Below, in pieces: positions 1 through 10,058 of a DNA stretch of 64,000 bases. How positions within the stretch are numbered: position 1 is the stretch's first letter; each line of letters starts with the position of its first letter. The translations under genes and the position numbers were made by a program. The stretch is from Cycas panzhihuaensis (lineage: Eukaryota; Cycadophyta): contig CM041465.1 of the NCBI GenBank assembly GCA_023213395.1, positions 218,991,741 through 219,055,740 on the forward strand. The letters run 5' to 3'. Under the pieces are notes generated by a model that made no database searches, was not told the origin of the DNA, and saw only the letters and a program-made list of their open reading frames with translations.

Positions 1-1038
1 AGGTTAAAGTAACTTCATAAACAATAGTTTCTTAGAAAGTTTATGAGAGAAAAGAGTGTGAGAAAGCAATAAAAAAAATGATAAATGGAGGGTCTACAAG
101 TAAAAATATCTATATACTTTTAACAAATGATACAGAGCTTTTTTATATTTTTTAAGAAAATATTTAAGCCTTTATAATATGCATGCAATTTATCTATAGT
201 CAAGAACATTATTTATTATTAGCATGCATGTCTACAAAAATATTTATATATATTTTGAAGCTATAAACTTTCAAGGATTTAGAAGAAATCTATGACTATA
301 TTCGGCCTTGGCATGTGGTCTTTGATTCTAAAATTTGACATCTAAAAATTGTTATGTACTAATATATATGTTTATAAAAAAAAGAATGTATGGTAGATAA
401 CATAACATCTAAGAAAGATGAGCCTATGACAAAATGTTAGAGTAATTCTCATAATAGAGGGAGATGGAGTAGATGGAAGTCTCTACATTATCTAGTAGTA
501 TGTGACATGATATAGTCGTAGTTGACATCAAAATGACCATAGGCAGTAGACATATCCATCCTAATAAATGTATAACAAGAGATCTATTAAGGTTTTAATG
601 TTATAAGGAGGGTTTGTAAAGTTGCCTAAGTTAGAGGTTCATTGGCAATCTTGATAAATATACATAATAGATGCCTCTCCAAAGACATAGTAACTAGACA
701 TATTTTGAAGATAACAATAATCACCACCATCATGCATAGAGGCCTTAGGATGTTACTTTCCTAACTTTTTACTCACATATAGAAATAATAATGGAAAAAT
801 AGATAGGAAATGTAACTCTTATATTGAGATTAGAAATTGACTACAAAAATGAAGTACATTAAAGAGCATTAAATGGATATAAAAAGAAACTGAAGAGTAC
901 TAAAGTATAATTCTCAAAAGAGAAGATAATTACACAACACCATTCTTCTATAATTTATGAACCTTAAATAGAAAAAAGAAGGTATTTTCCTATAATCTTA
1001 TTGGTGGGTAAAATGGATTTCATTTCATTCGTGGATTT
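1..1038. other. AT-rich left flank, no gene seen
   Basis: No reading frame, RNA gene or repeat pair was recognised here. The last bases (GATTT at 1034-1038) may be one copy of a decayed target-site duplication for the Copia element that follows. Confidence 0.5.
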
Positions 1039-1208
1039 TGTTAGAGCAAGGATAGAGTAGAATAGAGATTATAAAGAAAACATTATGAAATAATAATCAA
1101 ATAACATTAACATAACTTTTAAATAAGGTAGTGTTAAGAAACACCTTTGGGCCATGAGGCCTATTTAAATAGTCAGGACATTGAGTATGCCCAATGTCTA
1201 CTGATATT
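1039..1208 (-). repeat. Outer Copia 3' LTR, first part
   Basis: This 170-bp piece matches the first 170 bp of 7627-7920. It begins with TG and ends at the insertion point of the nested element, in ATATT. Confidence 0.85.
1204..1208. repeat. Target-site duplication ATATT (left copy)
   Basis: ATATT here and at 4208-4212 flanks the element at 1209-4207. Removing that element and one copy restores a sequence that aligns through the junction with the intact LTR near 7793. Confidence 0.85.
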
Positions 1209-1434
1209 TGTTGGAAATTAAACCTATAATAAGATAATATTTGCAAATAGAAACAAAACACCTCTATGATCGAATGGTACCCTTAAGGTACCTTAAATTG
1301 TATTAACAAAACATCCTTACAACAGATATAATATGATACACTATGTTATGTATTTATAATACATGTTAATATAGTGAGACTGGAACCCACTTACATGTAG
1401 GACAAAATAAATGTGCCTTACTAATATTCCAACA
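1209..1434 (-). repeat. 3' LTR of non-autonomous element
   Basis: 226 bp, beginning TGTTGGAAAT and ending TTCCAACA, a short terminal inverted repeat. It pairs with 3982-4207 at roughly 90% identity by eye. Confidence 0.85.
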
Positions 1435-1457
1435 CTCCCCATTAATGCACATTTGGG

Positions 1458-2549
1458 TTATTTGTATTTGCAACCCCTTGTCCTTGGAAATGTCTTCAAA
1501 ATGATGTCTTTAACTTGATCCTTGTCTTCAATCTTGTAGTGATGTCTTTGTTGTAGAATGATGTCTTTAACTTGATCCTTGTCTTCAATTATGTACTGAT
1601 GTCTTTGTAGGATGATTTCCTTAGCTTGATTTTTGTCTTCAATCTTGTAGTAATGATGTTGATGTAGCAGCTCGAGCAAGTGCAAATCCTGATTCTTCAT
1701 TGTTACTGGTCTAGTTTGATTTTGATGAAGATCTTGTAAGTAACCTATTTTAAACATAACTTTCTTATCATCATTATCATGTATAAGTTCTTGATCACCA
1801 TGTATAATAGTGATTTCTTTAACCTTTGGAGTGGACTCTTGATTAACTTGCATACTTTTTGAACTTGAATCAATACTTAAAGTAGGAATATCATCAATAT
1901 AAGACTCATCTTTTATAGGATCATCAGATTCATATTCAATTTCTCTTGAAATCATGGTGTCATCTATATAAACCTTTATCAACTAATCACTTTCAACGTC
2001 TTCATTAGTAGTTGTAGTCTCATCAATGCATTCTACCATTGTTTATTTACATTTATTCTTCATCTTGACATGTTATTCATCAGTGTTGATGATATTTTTT
2101 TCATTCATTGTACCTATACCATAACCATAATTGGCCTTAATTGTCTTTTCAATCATTCGTTGTGTCTCTTTAGGACTTTGTTCAAATACTTCCCTTAGAA
2201 AATCCCAAGCTTCTTTAGTAGTACTTGCATGTAGAATCATATGAATGACAAAATGGTATTCAAAAGGAAGATCAACCTTATTGAATGTAGCACAAATCAT
2301 AATGAATACCATTCTATCTTTCTTCTCAAGCATTTCCTTTTCTTCTTCATCCTTAGGGATATCATATTCATTAGTAACAATCTTCCACAAACCTTTAACT
2401 ATGAATAGACATCTTATTTTCATTATCCAAAAGAAGTAGTTTTCACTATTACACTTAGGTACTGGAAGAAACAAATCCCTTAGGTAGTATGCATTTGTTT
2501 CAGGAATATACATAACCACATCATTATCTTCCATAATTGAAAATACCAT
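1458..2549 (-). pseudogene. Copia-type gag (UBN2/DUF4219-like), broken
   Basis: Gag forms the particle that packages retrotransposon RNA. One minus-strand frame of about 364 codons runs from the ATG at 2549 to the stop at 1458, broken by stops near 2073, 2046 and 1984. The first 158 residues have the layout of Copia gag: a short leader, an aromatic segment ending in W (residues 37-43), LW near residue 54, then KEAWDFLREVFE as in UBN2 domains. The last third is acidic and ends in three copies of a 19-residue charged repeat (1501-1668). No zinc knuckle or pol domain follows; the frame ends 24 bp from the LTR. The type is inferred from pattern only. Confidence 0.65.
1501..1668 (-). repeat. Three tandem 54-57-bp units in the gag-like frame
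   Basis: Units start near 1501, 1558 and 1612, each 54-57 bp. All lengths are multiples of three, so the frame is kept. They encode the repeat seen as KIEDKDQVKDIIL and variants. Confidence 0.85.
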
Positions 2550-3411
2550 TTTCTAACACCACGACCCTTTTTCAATCAACAAATTCACCCATCAATCTCA
2601 ACAAACTTTCTCATATCTCATGTTCCTTACATTACTGATTTCATCATCACATCATTACCTTATGCATCTCACATATGCCAAATAGTCATATACAAAGAAT
2701 ATTTGAAACACTTACTTCACCATAGAATTAAGGCTTATACTACATACATCTCACAAAAATCATGCATGCCTCGCGTCACCATTAAATCGCCAAGACACAT
2801 CACACTTCACTTGATTGCTCAAAGACACAACTTATTACTCATATACAACTCAACAAAGTCTTTCAACAAACTCATCCTTCTTTACATTCATTCAATTAGA
2901 AAACATACTTAATCTCAACCTTAAAACATGCCCAATAAATATTCAATCTTGTCATGTAACCTGACATGCTACAAGCACCTCCTTGCCTCATATCACTATC
3001 TTTCTTGCCCTCAAATTTGCCTTATCATGTCTTCTTCTTTGCCTATAAAACTACTTCATGAAATTACATTTCAAGGAGTACTAAAATTCCATATGCCACC
3101 CAACTCACTCATGCAAACATATGCATTATCACTTCATTGCCATACTATGCCATCGTCATAATAGCTCTCTCATACGAATACATATAAGAAAGCACTCAAA
3201 TTGCCATTAAATAATCACCATCATACATCTCAAATCATTAATAGAGTGCCAAATACATTCATATCAATATGACTTAATGTCATTTCATATTACAACAATA
3301 CTTTTCCATGCACAACATATATAAGAAAGCCTCAAACAGTCACCTCATTACCATTGTCTCATTCATGTCACCATATTAATATGAAACCCTTAAATTCCTA
3401 AAAAACTTATT
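2550..3411. other. Untranslated part of the non-autonomous element
   Basis: AT-rich DNA between the gag-like frame and the shared leader. It has many CAT/CACAT-rich short words but no clear repeat unit and no reading frame I trust. Confidence 0.5.
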
Positions 3412-3880
3412 TTTGAAAAAAAAATATAGCTAAAAAATACATAAAATATGGATGGAAATGATGGCTTCTGAAATATGATTTCAATAGTTCAGACAAAATT
3501 GAATTCTAATATCTAGATCAAAAGTTATATCCCTTTTAAGAATTTCATAATTAGGGTTTCTAAGAACTATAATAGTACCTTCTAATAAATTGCTAATAAC
3601 TTTTCACTCTAAACCCTGATAAACCTTAAACCACTTCCATTAGAAAGTAAATTAAAAAATGCACATAATCAGAAAATATTTGAGGTCATTTGGATACTTG
3701 TAGCCAAATCTATGGCTCTTTAAAATTGAGGTTGCAAATCTGTCCCAAAAAATATGACTATGGAAAAAATAGGCCGAAATTAATTCTACTATAATTTTGA
3801 CACTTTCACCCCAAAATCTATAGTGCGACCACTCAAAATTTATAGAATGAGCCATTTCGTCTCAATTTTTCCATTACGTT
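3412..3880 (-). repeat. Leader segment shared with the chromovirus
   Basis: About 450 bp match, in order and orientation, the chromovirus leader at about 42455-42741 and 59164-59335. Identity is roughly 80% by eye. Anchor words include ACTATAATAGTACCT, CCACTTCCAT.AGAAAGTAAA and ACTTTCACCC.AAAATCTAT. At the point where the Tat element sits in the chromovirus, this copy reads straight through (GGATAC then TTGTAGCC). Homology fades on both sides, and the LTRs of the two elements do not resemble each other. Confidence 0.8.
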
Positions 3881-3969
3881 TTAGAAATTTGAAAGTTTAT
3901 TCTCTCGAATATGCTTTCAACCCTTGACACCACTCCGATATCGAACAAAACACCTTTCTCAACCTGGGT

Positions 3970-3981
3970 GCTCTAATACCA
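3970..3981 (-). other. Primer-binding site, initiator tRNA-Met type
   Basis: The minus strand reads TGGTATTAGAGC directly after the 5' LTR. It differs by one transition from the common plant TGGTATCAGAGC. It fixes the orientation of the element. Confidence 0.8.
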
Positions 3982-4207
3982 TGTTGGAAATTAAACCTGC
4001 AATAAGATAATATTTACAAATAGAAATAAAACAACTCTAGGATAGAACGGTACCCTTAAGGTACCTCAAATTGTATTAACAAAACATCCTTACAATAGAT
4101 ACAATATGATACACTATGTTATGTATTTATAATACATGTTAATATAGTGAGAGTGGAACCCACTTACATGTAGGACAAAACAAATATGCATTACTAATAT
4201 TCCAATA
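3982..4207 (-). repeat. 5' LTR of non-autonomous element
   Basis: 226-bp partner of 1209-1434. Its plus-strand end reads TTCCAATA, one transition away from the expected CA terminus. Confidence 0.85.
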
Positions 4208-4212
4208 ATATT
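4208..4212. repeat. Target-site duplication ATATT (right copy)
   Basis: Partner of 1204-1208, directly after the LTR at 3982-4207. Confidence 0.85.
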
Positions 4213-4336
4213 TGGTGTTAAAAAATACCATTAGAAAATTAGGTAAGAGGGTCTATTAGGTTGGTTGGAGTCAGCTTCATGCCACCCAATGATAATATAT
4301 TTTTTAAAATTCCCTTTAATAAATATCATTCCATCA
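4213..4336 (-). repeat. Outer Copia 3' LTR, second part
   Basis: This 124-bp piece continues the LTR begun at 1039 and matches the end of 7627-7920. It ends in CCATCA and is followed by the polypurine tract of the element on the minus strand. Confidence 0.85.
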
Positions 4337-4399
4337 TTCTCCCCTATAATGTTCATTAAGAATTACTCCAAGCTTGTCTTTGAATTTATGAAACTTGAT

Positions 4400-5828
4400 T
4401 TTTCCAAGAGCCTTGGTAAAGATGTCTATCACCTATTCATTTACGCTATAGTAATCTAATTCAATCCTACTTGCTTGTATCAATTCCTTGATAAAGTAAT
4501 GTTATGTTTTAATATGCTTCGCTCATCTATGAAATACTAGATTATGTGTTATTTGAATTATATTTTGATTGTCATACATCATATGTATAGGTCCATCATG
4601 TTTTATTTATAAGTTATGAAGTAAATAATGTAGCTAAACCATTTTATATAACTTAGACAAGGATACCATATTTTGTTTGTTAGCACTCCAAGTAATTAAT
4701 GTTGATCCTATGTTGCCATTAACATAGCTTGCCTAGTCTAAATCTGTGTAGCTAATCAACCTAAAATCTGTCAAGGACTTATAATGTAATCTATAGATAA
4801 TTGTACATTTTAGGTATTGAAGTATTCTCTTCACTGCTTGTTAGTGTGATATTTTAAGTTCTTGCATAAACCTAGATACCATACTTACTGAATGTAAGAT
4901 ATTAGGTTGAGTTAATGTTAGGTAGATTAAACTACCAATCAACTATCTATAGAGTGTAGGACTAACTGGTGCAAAATCATTGAACTTAGATAATTTTATT
5001 CTAATTTCTACTAGTGTAGCCAATGCCTTGTAATCATTCATCTTACAATTTTAAAGTAAATCTAGGGTATATTTCCCTTAAGATATAAAAATTCTATTCT
5101 CGTCTTGCCATACTTCCAAACCTAGAAGTAATGTATGAGGCCCAAGTCAATCAACTTAAATTCTTTGAACATGTCATCTTTGAACTTTTATAATAATTGA
5201 GAGTCATTTCCTATATAGACTAGTCATCAACATATAGTCCCATAATAAGTATTAAGTCTCCTTCAATCTTTATATATAGGTTAGGATCTGATTAACTTCT
5301 TTCGAACCCTTTATCTCTGAAATATTTTTCTATCCTAGAGTACCAAACTCTAGGTGTTTGTTTTAATCCATACAAGCCTTTCTTGAGTTTATATACCTTA
5401 TTTTCCTTCCCCTTGACTTCAAAGCCTTTGGGTTATTAGACATAGATCTCCTCTTCTATCTATCCATTTAGGAAGGTGTTTTTGACATCCATTTGTTGGA
5501 TAGCTATCTCTTTTGTGCAACAAGACCTAATATGAGGCATATAGTTTCTATTCTAGCTATAGGAGTATATATTTTATTGTAGTTGATTTTTTGATTGAGC
5601 ATACCCTTTGGCTACTAGCATTGCTTTATGTTTGTCAATAGAGCCATCTAATCTTAATTTTGTTTCGTAAACCCATTTGGCGCTAATTGCTAATTTGTTT
5701 GGAAGGAGATCAACTAGTTCCCATGTGTCATTCTTAACCAAGGCATTGTATTCCCCTTGTATTGTATTTTGCCATTCTTATTTAATATTAGCCTCTTCAA
5801 AGGTACAAGGCTCATGTGATGCCATTAT
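4400..5828 (-). pseudogene. Copia RT and RNase H, decayed
   Basis: RT copies the RNA into DNA and RNase H removes the RNA strand. The minus strand from about 5825 downward reads as the start of a Copia RT: EP.TFEEA, then EYNALVKNDTWELVDL, then a K-rich LDGSIDKHK stretch. Further down, scraps of the RT body and of RNase H follow at about 5350-4400, with many stops and frameshifts. The upstream end abuts the LTR-like insertion at 5829-6342, which separates this part from integrase. The nearest relative in the window is the RT at 15620-16400, which shares the same opening motif. Confidence 0.7.
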
Positions 5829-6342
5829 TGATAAGATAAGGTCCCAACCCTTAAACCGCCACTAAGATCTAAACTATTCTTGCAACTAGTTATAGGAATT
5901 GAAACTAAAATTTAACATGCAAGTTCTTAAACCAGAGATAAGATAATAAAATAAACAAGAAATCCAAGCATCACATGTACACCCAATACAACGTGGTAAA
6001 ACCCTAGCAGTGTACTAGGGAAACATCTACACAGGAAAGATATCGATCTTTATTGTTGTAGAATATAGAAAATGTACATAATCATGTAGCAGAGTGCTCA
6101 CAGCAACAACAACTAGCTGCCCAACTCCTCATAGTACATTGAACAATATTAACATAATGAAAAATACCCTAAATTAGGCTACATGAGAGGGTCATCCAAG
6201 GCACAAATCTTGACTGTAGAATCTAGGGTATTTTGAGAGAATGACCCTGATTCTCTTTACAATTTAATATACTTTCCAATGCTATAGTTTTTTGGGTCGA
6301 GGGCTATCGTCCCCAAACACCCTCTTTGCGAGGGACATTACA
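5829..6342 (-). repeat. LTR-like block of another retrotransposon
   Basis: On the minus strand the block begins TGTAATGTCCCTCGC and ends near GGGACCTTATCTTATCA, with TG..CA termini. A purine-rich run (GTGTGGGGGG on the minus strand) precedes it at 6343-6354, as a polypurine tract would before a 3' LTR. It interrupts the Copia pol between integrase and RT. No second LTR copy was seen, so it is probably a truncated insertion: the end of an element plus its 3' LTR. Confidence 0.5.
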
Positions 6343-6459
6343 CACCCCCCACACTGCCAACATGTCAAAATTTTAGCCTCCAACCATTGTTGTCACATTA
6401 TCTAACAACCATGACTTGGCTTAGAAGAGTGAAGTTGACCCTATTAGAATGTGTAGATC

Positions 6460-7443
6460 TCCTTTTAAAATTATTATCTGATATATTTACTAGTTCATAT
6501 TATCTTTGGACCCACTTTGGAATATTTTAACTGGATATGGAGGGTCTAGCCTCATTAGGACTTGAATCATGTATTGTTAATATATTTGAAGGTATATTTA
6601 TTGATGTAAGTCATGAATCAAACTCTACTATGATATTCTTTCCCTTGTCTTTTTCAACTCATGCTTTATAATAATTGTCCTCTTTGAAGATAACATCTCT
6701 ACCCATGGTATATGATCAAATGCTAGACATTTAAAGTTTTTAAAGTGGTGAATACTTGGCTTGTGTCTTGTCCAAGCCTCTTCTGGTTTAACCCACTCGA
6801 GGGCCTTAGTGGTACACCTATTCAATAGATAAATGGTTGTGTGTATAACTTCTACCTAAAATTCATGCCTAAGCTACTTGTCCTTAAGCATGCGCCTTGC
6901 AATCTTAACAATGGTCATATTCTTCCCTTCTACTACTCCATTCTATTGTGGAGTACATGGATTAATATATTGTCTCCTTAATCCATGATGGATACAAAAA
7001 TCTTTGAATTCATTTGAGATGAATTCTCCCTTATTATCTAATCTAAGGGAGAGAATCTTATGTCTACTTTATTTTTCCATAAAGGATTTAAAGTCAACAA
7101 AACATTGGTAGGTATCTGATTTAAACTTTAGAAAATATACCTAAGTTTTTTTAGTAATAAATGTCATGAAATATTTAACTCCTCTAAGTGATGGAACATC
7201 CATGGGACCACATAAATCTGTGTAAATTAATTAGAGGGGACCTTGTGCTCTATAACTATTATCTAGAAAGCTCTTTCTATATTGATTTCCAAGTAGACAC
7301 CCTTCACATATTTCTTTATTTCCTTCAATGGTAGGCAAACCTTCAACCATTTCTATTTTTTTCATTAGGGCTAGGGTACAATAGCTTAGATGACCAAATT
7401 GTTTATGACATGTGTCACTTCTAACTTTAGTAGAGGCTTTCAA
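6460..7443 (-). pseudogene. Copia GAG-pre-integrase and integrase, decayed
   Basis: Integrase inserts the cDNA into the chromosome. An open minus-strand stretch at 7443-7231 is a clear GAG-pre-integrase domain: H..FGHLSY..L..M, then EGLP and EGC..G.Q.R..F. Integrase follows with a stop after RAQGPL, then YTDLCGPMDVPSL (first catalytic Asp), LRLDNKGEF (second), and further down NRCTTKALEWVKPEEAW. Several stops and a frameshift interrupt it. Gag and protease, which should precede it, are not present in the 170 bp up to the primer-binding site. Confidence 0.75.
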
Positions 7444-7612
7444 AGCATATTTATGTATTGGAGGAATGACTAGCTTAAATAGTTAATCATAATATTGACT
7501 AGATTAAAGTATAAAAATCAATAAAAAACTATATATTAAATCAAAATGTTGATAAATCAATATTGAGATGTCCTACAATATGGTTCCTTGCATAACAACG
7601 ACCTACAACACT

Positions 7613-7624
7613 ACTCTAATACCA
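7613..7624 (-). other. Primer-binding site of outer Copia element
   Basis: The minus strand reads TGGTATTAGAGT two bases from the LTR, one or two changes from the tRNA-iMet complement. Confidence 0.7.
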
Positions 7625-7626
7625 AT

Positions 7627-7920
7627 TGTTGGAGTGAGAATAGAGTGGAATAGAGATTATAAAGAAAACATTATGAAATAATAATAAAATAACATTAACA
7701 TAACTTCCAAATAAGGTGGTATTGAGAAATACATTTTGGCCATGAAGCCTATTTAAATAGTCAGGACATTGGGTATGCTTAATGTCTACTGATGTTTGGT
7801 GTTAAAAAACACTGTTAGAAAATTAGGTGAGTGGGTCAGTTAGGGTGGATAAAGTCGACTTCATGCCACCTAATGTCGACACATTTTCTAGAATTCCCTT
7901 TAATGAACATTATTCCATCA
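7627..7920 (-). repeat. Outer Copia 5' LTR
   Basis: 294 bp with TG..CA ends. It is the intact reference for the split LTR at 1039-1208 and 4213-4336; by eye about one base in ten differs, mostly transitions. Confidence 0.85.
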
Positions 7921-9737
7921 AATTTAATGGCTTGCATACAAAAGTTAATAACTAGCACTTAAGCTCTTAGTACATTGGTCATGAATGTTAGTAGCTTGGT
8001 TTTGTTAATTGCATGTAGTTATGTAATAGGTCCCCTCCTGTAAGATGTTAAGTCCCTAAAGTAAAGGAGATGTGGATGCTACTTGACAAAATTTTCTAAT
8101 TTCTGAGCTGTCTCATCTGGTTCATAGTTGGCCCATTATACCAAATACTCAAAATTTATCTTCTTCTAAAGATGATATTGTCTACTAGCTAAGATATATT
8201 CTAGGGGAATAATGAGAGTTTATTCTTCATCTAGGATTAGTAGGGATAGGTTATCCCATTATGATTTTAAGAATGGAATGAAATACCTTGCCCTAAAAAT
8301 CACAATAGGGTGAGACTTGATATAAGTTGCCCCATTATGAGTGAGGCCTAACTAATTTACCCTTAAAATTCTAAAATTCTAATACATTAAGCAAAATTTT
8401 AAAAAAATAATTAAATAGAAATATCTAAATCATTGAATTACTTGATTATAATTTTAACCAAGGGTTTGATAGGATGCCATTTGGCTAGAAAACCCTAAAA
8501 TAGGGTAAAACCTTAAAATGGAGGTTTTGAGCAAAAATACAAAATTTTAAAAATATAGGATATTAGGCCTTTCGAGTCTACTTCCTCCTCAACCATGAGC
8601 TTGATGTAAATGCACTAGAATAGATGGATTATTGATTTAACTCCAAGTTTACTTATAATCTCCCCCAAACTGCTCAAACGTATAAAATATCAACTAAGGC
8701 AACCCCTTACTCTCATACATAAAAATAAATTTAAAAATGACAAGAGACCAAGTTTATAATAGATGTTTTTGGACTTTGGGATGTCAAAAAAATTCCTTAT
8801 AGGAATTTGTTAGACTCATGATTTTGTCATTATCATTGTATAAGGATTGAAATTACCAAAAGAACAACTAGTTCAAAATGTATCAAGGCCAAATATACTC
8901 ACAAAATATTCATTGATTCCCTTTATAAATGCACCATAATATACCCAAAAACTACCCCAGAGAAAACAATCCAAAGCATACTAAAGTTTATAGTCTAATC
9001 ACTCAATTTTAAGCATTAAATCCACTTATCCAAGCCACATAGGCCCATTACACCAAGAATTATTGGTTCTTATATACACATAAGCCCAACTAGGACCTAA
9101 AGTAACCCTTCATTTGCATAAGTAAATTTATAATTAAATGACTCTATTTTGAGGCATAATATTAGTTTCATTAACTATTCTTACCAACTAAATTATTTAA
9201 ATGAGCCTCTCCTTTATTACTATTTCCTAAGCCCTTTAGTGCTACCCTTTTTAACAAAAAAATAAAAAGCCTTTTTGACAACCCACATGTAGGATTGTAT
9301 TATAACATCTTTGATGCAAAATATGCTTGCCTATAGATACCCTACATGCTCCTTATCATAGTAGACACTTCTAGATTAGTATGGCATCCTTCCCAAGGCC
9401 CCTTATCCATATATTCCCCTTACCTCATATCTTAGAGAAAACCTATATAAATAACCTAAATACACCCTATAGTTCAACCATTAAGAATTCAACTTCAAAT
9501 CCTCCCATGTCCTTACTTTGTTAAAATTCATGTTGTCATTCTATAGTTGGTATGGTTTCCTATATGTCACTCATCACTGCTACACTTTCTCAAACCTAAA
9601 ATAACCATTACACCCACCATGTCTTGGTGAATATTATATGATGATCATAGCTCACCCTCAAAAGCTAGTATGAGATTGGATGAAGTGAATCACCTAAAAA
9701 ATAGGTTGAACGATGCTTGGTTCACCATGACCCTTTG
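7921..9737. other. AT-rich intergenic DNA, nothing recognised
   Basis: I saw no frame with known motifs and no paired repeat. It separates two Copia elements of opposite orientation. Confidence 0.5.
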
Positions 9738-10044
9738 TGAGCATTAATGTTCATTATCGTTTATTAAAAGTGTGCAAGTGTGTTTTAGAAGTGTACGAGC
9801 CACCCTAGCCATTTCAAGTTGACTCCGGCTATCAATAGATAAAGGTAAGTTTATTTTATTTAATGTTTTATTATTATTTTATTTTTAAATTAATGTCAGT
9901 TGAGGTGGGCTCCCACTTGTTTCTTGATCTATAAATAATAAGGGCATAGTACCTCGATGTACACCACTAATTTTTGGAACTATATTAAAATTCTTTGACA
10001 TGATGGAATGATTTACCTTATTCCACTCTGTTACTTAGCTCTCA
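9738..10044 (+). repeat. 5' LTR of plus-strand Copia
   Basis: 307 bp from TGAGCATTAATG to CTCTCA. It pairs with 17184-17483, with differences that are mostly transitions. Confidence 0.85.
9930..9937 (+). promoter_or_regulatory. TATA box of the Copia LTR
   Basis: TATAAATA in the last third of the LTR, repeated at 17363-17370 in the other LTR. The position fits the U3/R boundary of a Copia LTR. Confidence 0.55.
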
Positions 10045-10046
10045 TT

Positions 10047-10058
10047 TGGTATCAGAGC
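10047..10058 (+). other. Primer-binding site TGGTATCAGAGC
   Basis: Exact match to the common plant initiator-tRNA-Met site, two bases after the LTR end. Confidence 0.9.

Larger units (their letters stand above)
1209..4207 (-). mobile_element. Non-autonomous LTR element with Copia-type gag
   Basis: A complete insertion of 2999 bp with two 226-bp LTRs, a primer-binding site touching the right LTR (3970-3981) and a purine-rich tract beside the left LTR, so it reads on the minus strand. The ATATT duplication is perfect. The only coding material is a broken gag frame (1458-2549) with UBN2/DUF4219-type features; protease, integrase and RT are absent, so transposition needed help in trans. Its leader (about 3412-3880) is homologous to the leader of the chromovirus at 37193-59689, which is unexpected for a Copia-type element. 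Confidence 0.85.
1039..7920 (-). mobile_element. Ty1/Copia LTR retrotransposon, nested and decayed
   Basis: The element lies on the minus strand. Its right LTR (7627-7920) is the 5' LTR, next to a primer-binding site at 7613-7624. Its left LTR is split into 1039-1208 and 4213-4336 by a 3.0-kb insertion; the parts sum to 294 bp, exactly the length of the right LTR. A purine-rich tract lies just inside the left LTR (plus-strand TTCTCCCC from 4337). Without the nested element it is about 3.9 kb, shorter than a full Copia element: gag and protease are missing between the binding site and the GAG-pre-integrase domain. Flanks GATTT and AATTT differ by one transition and may be the old target duplication. 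Stops throughout pol make it non-functional. Confidence 0.85.
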
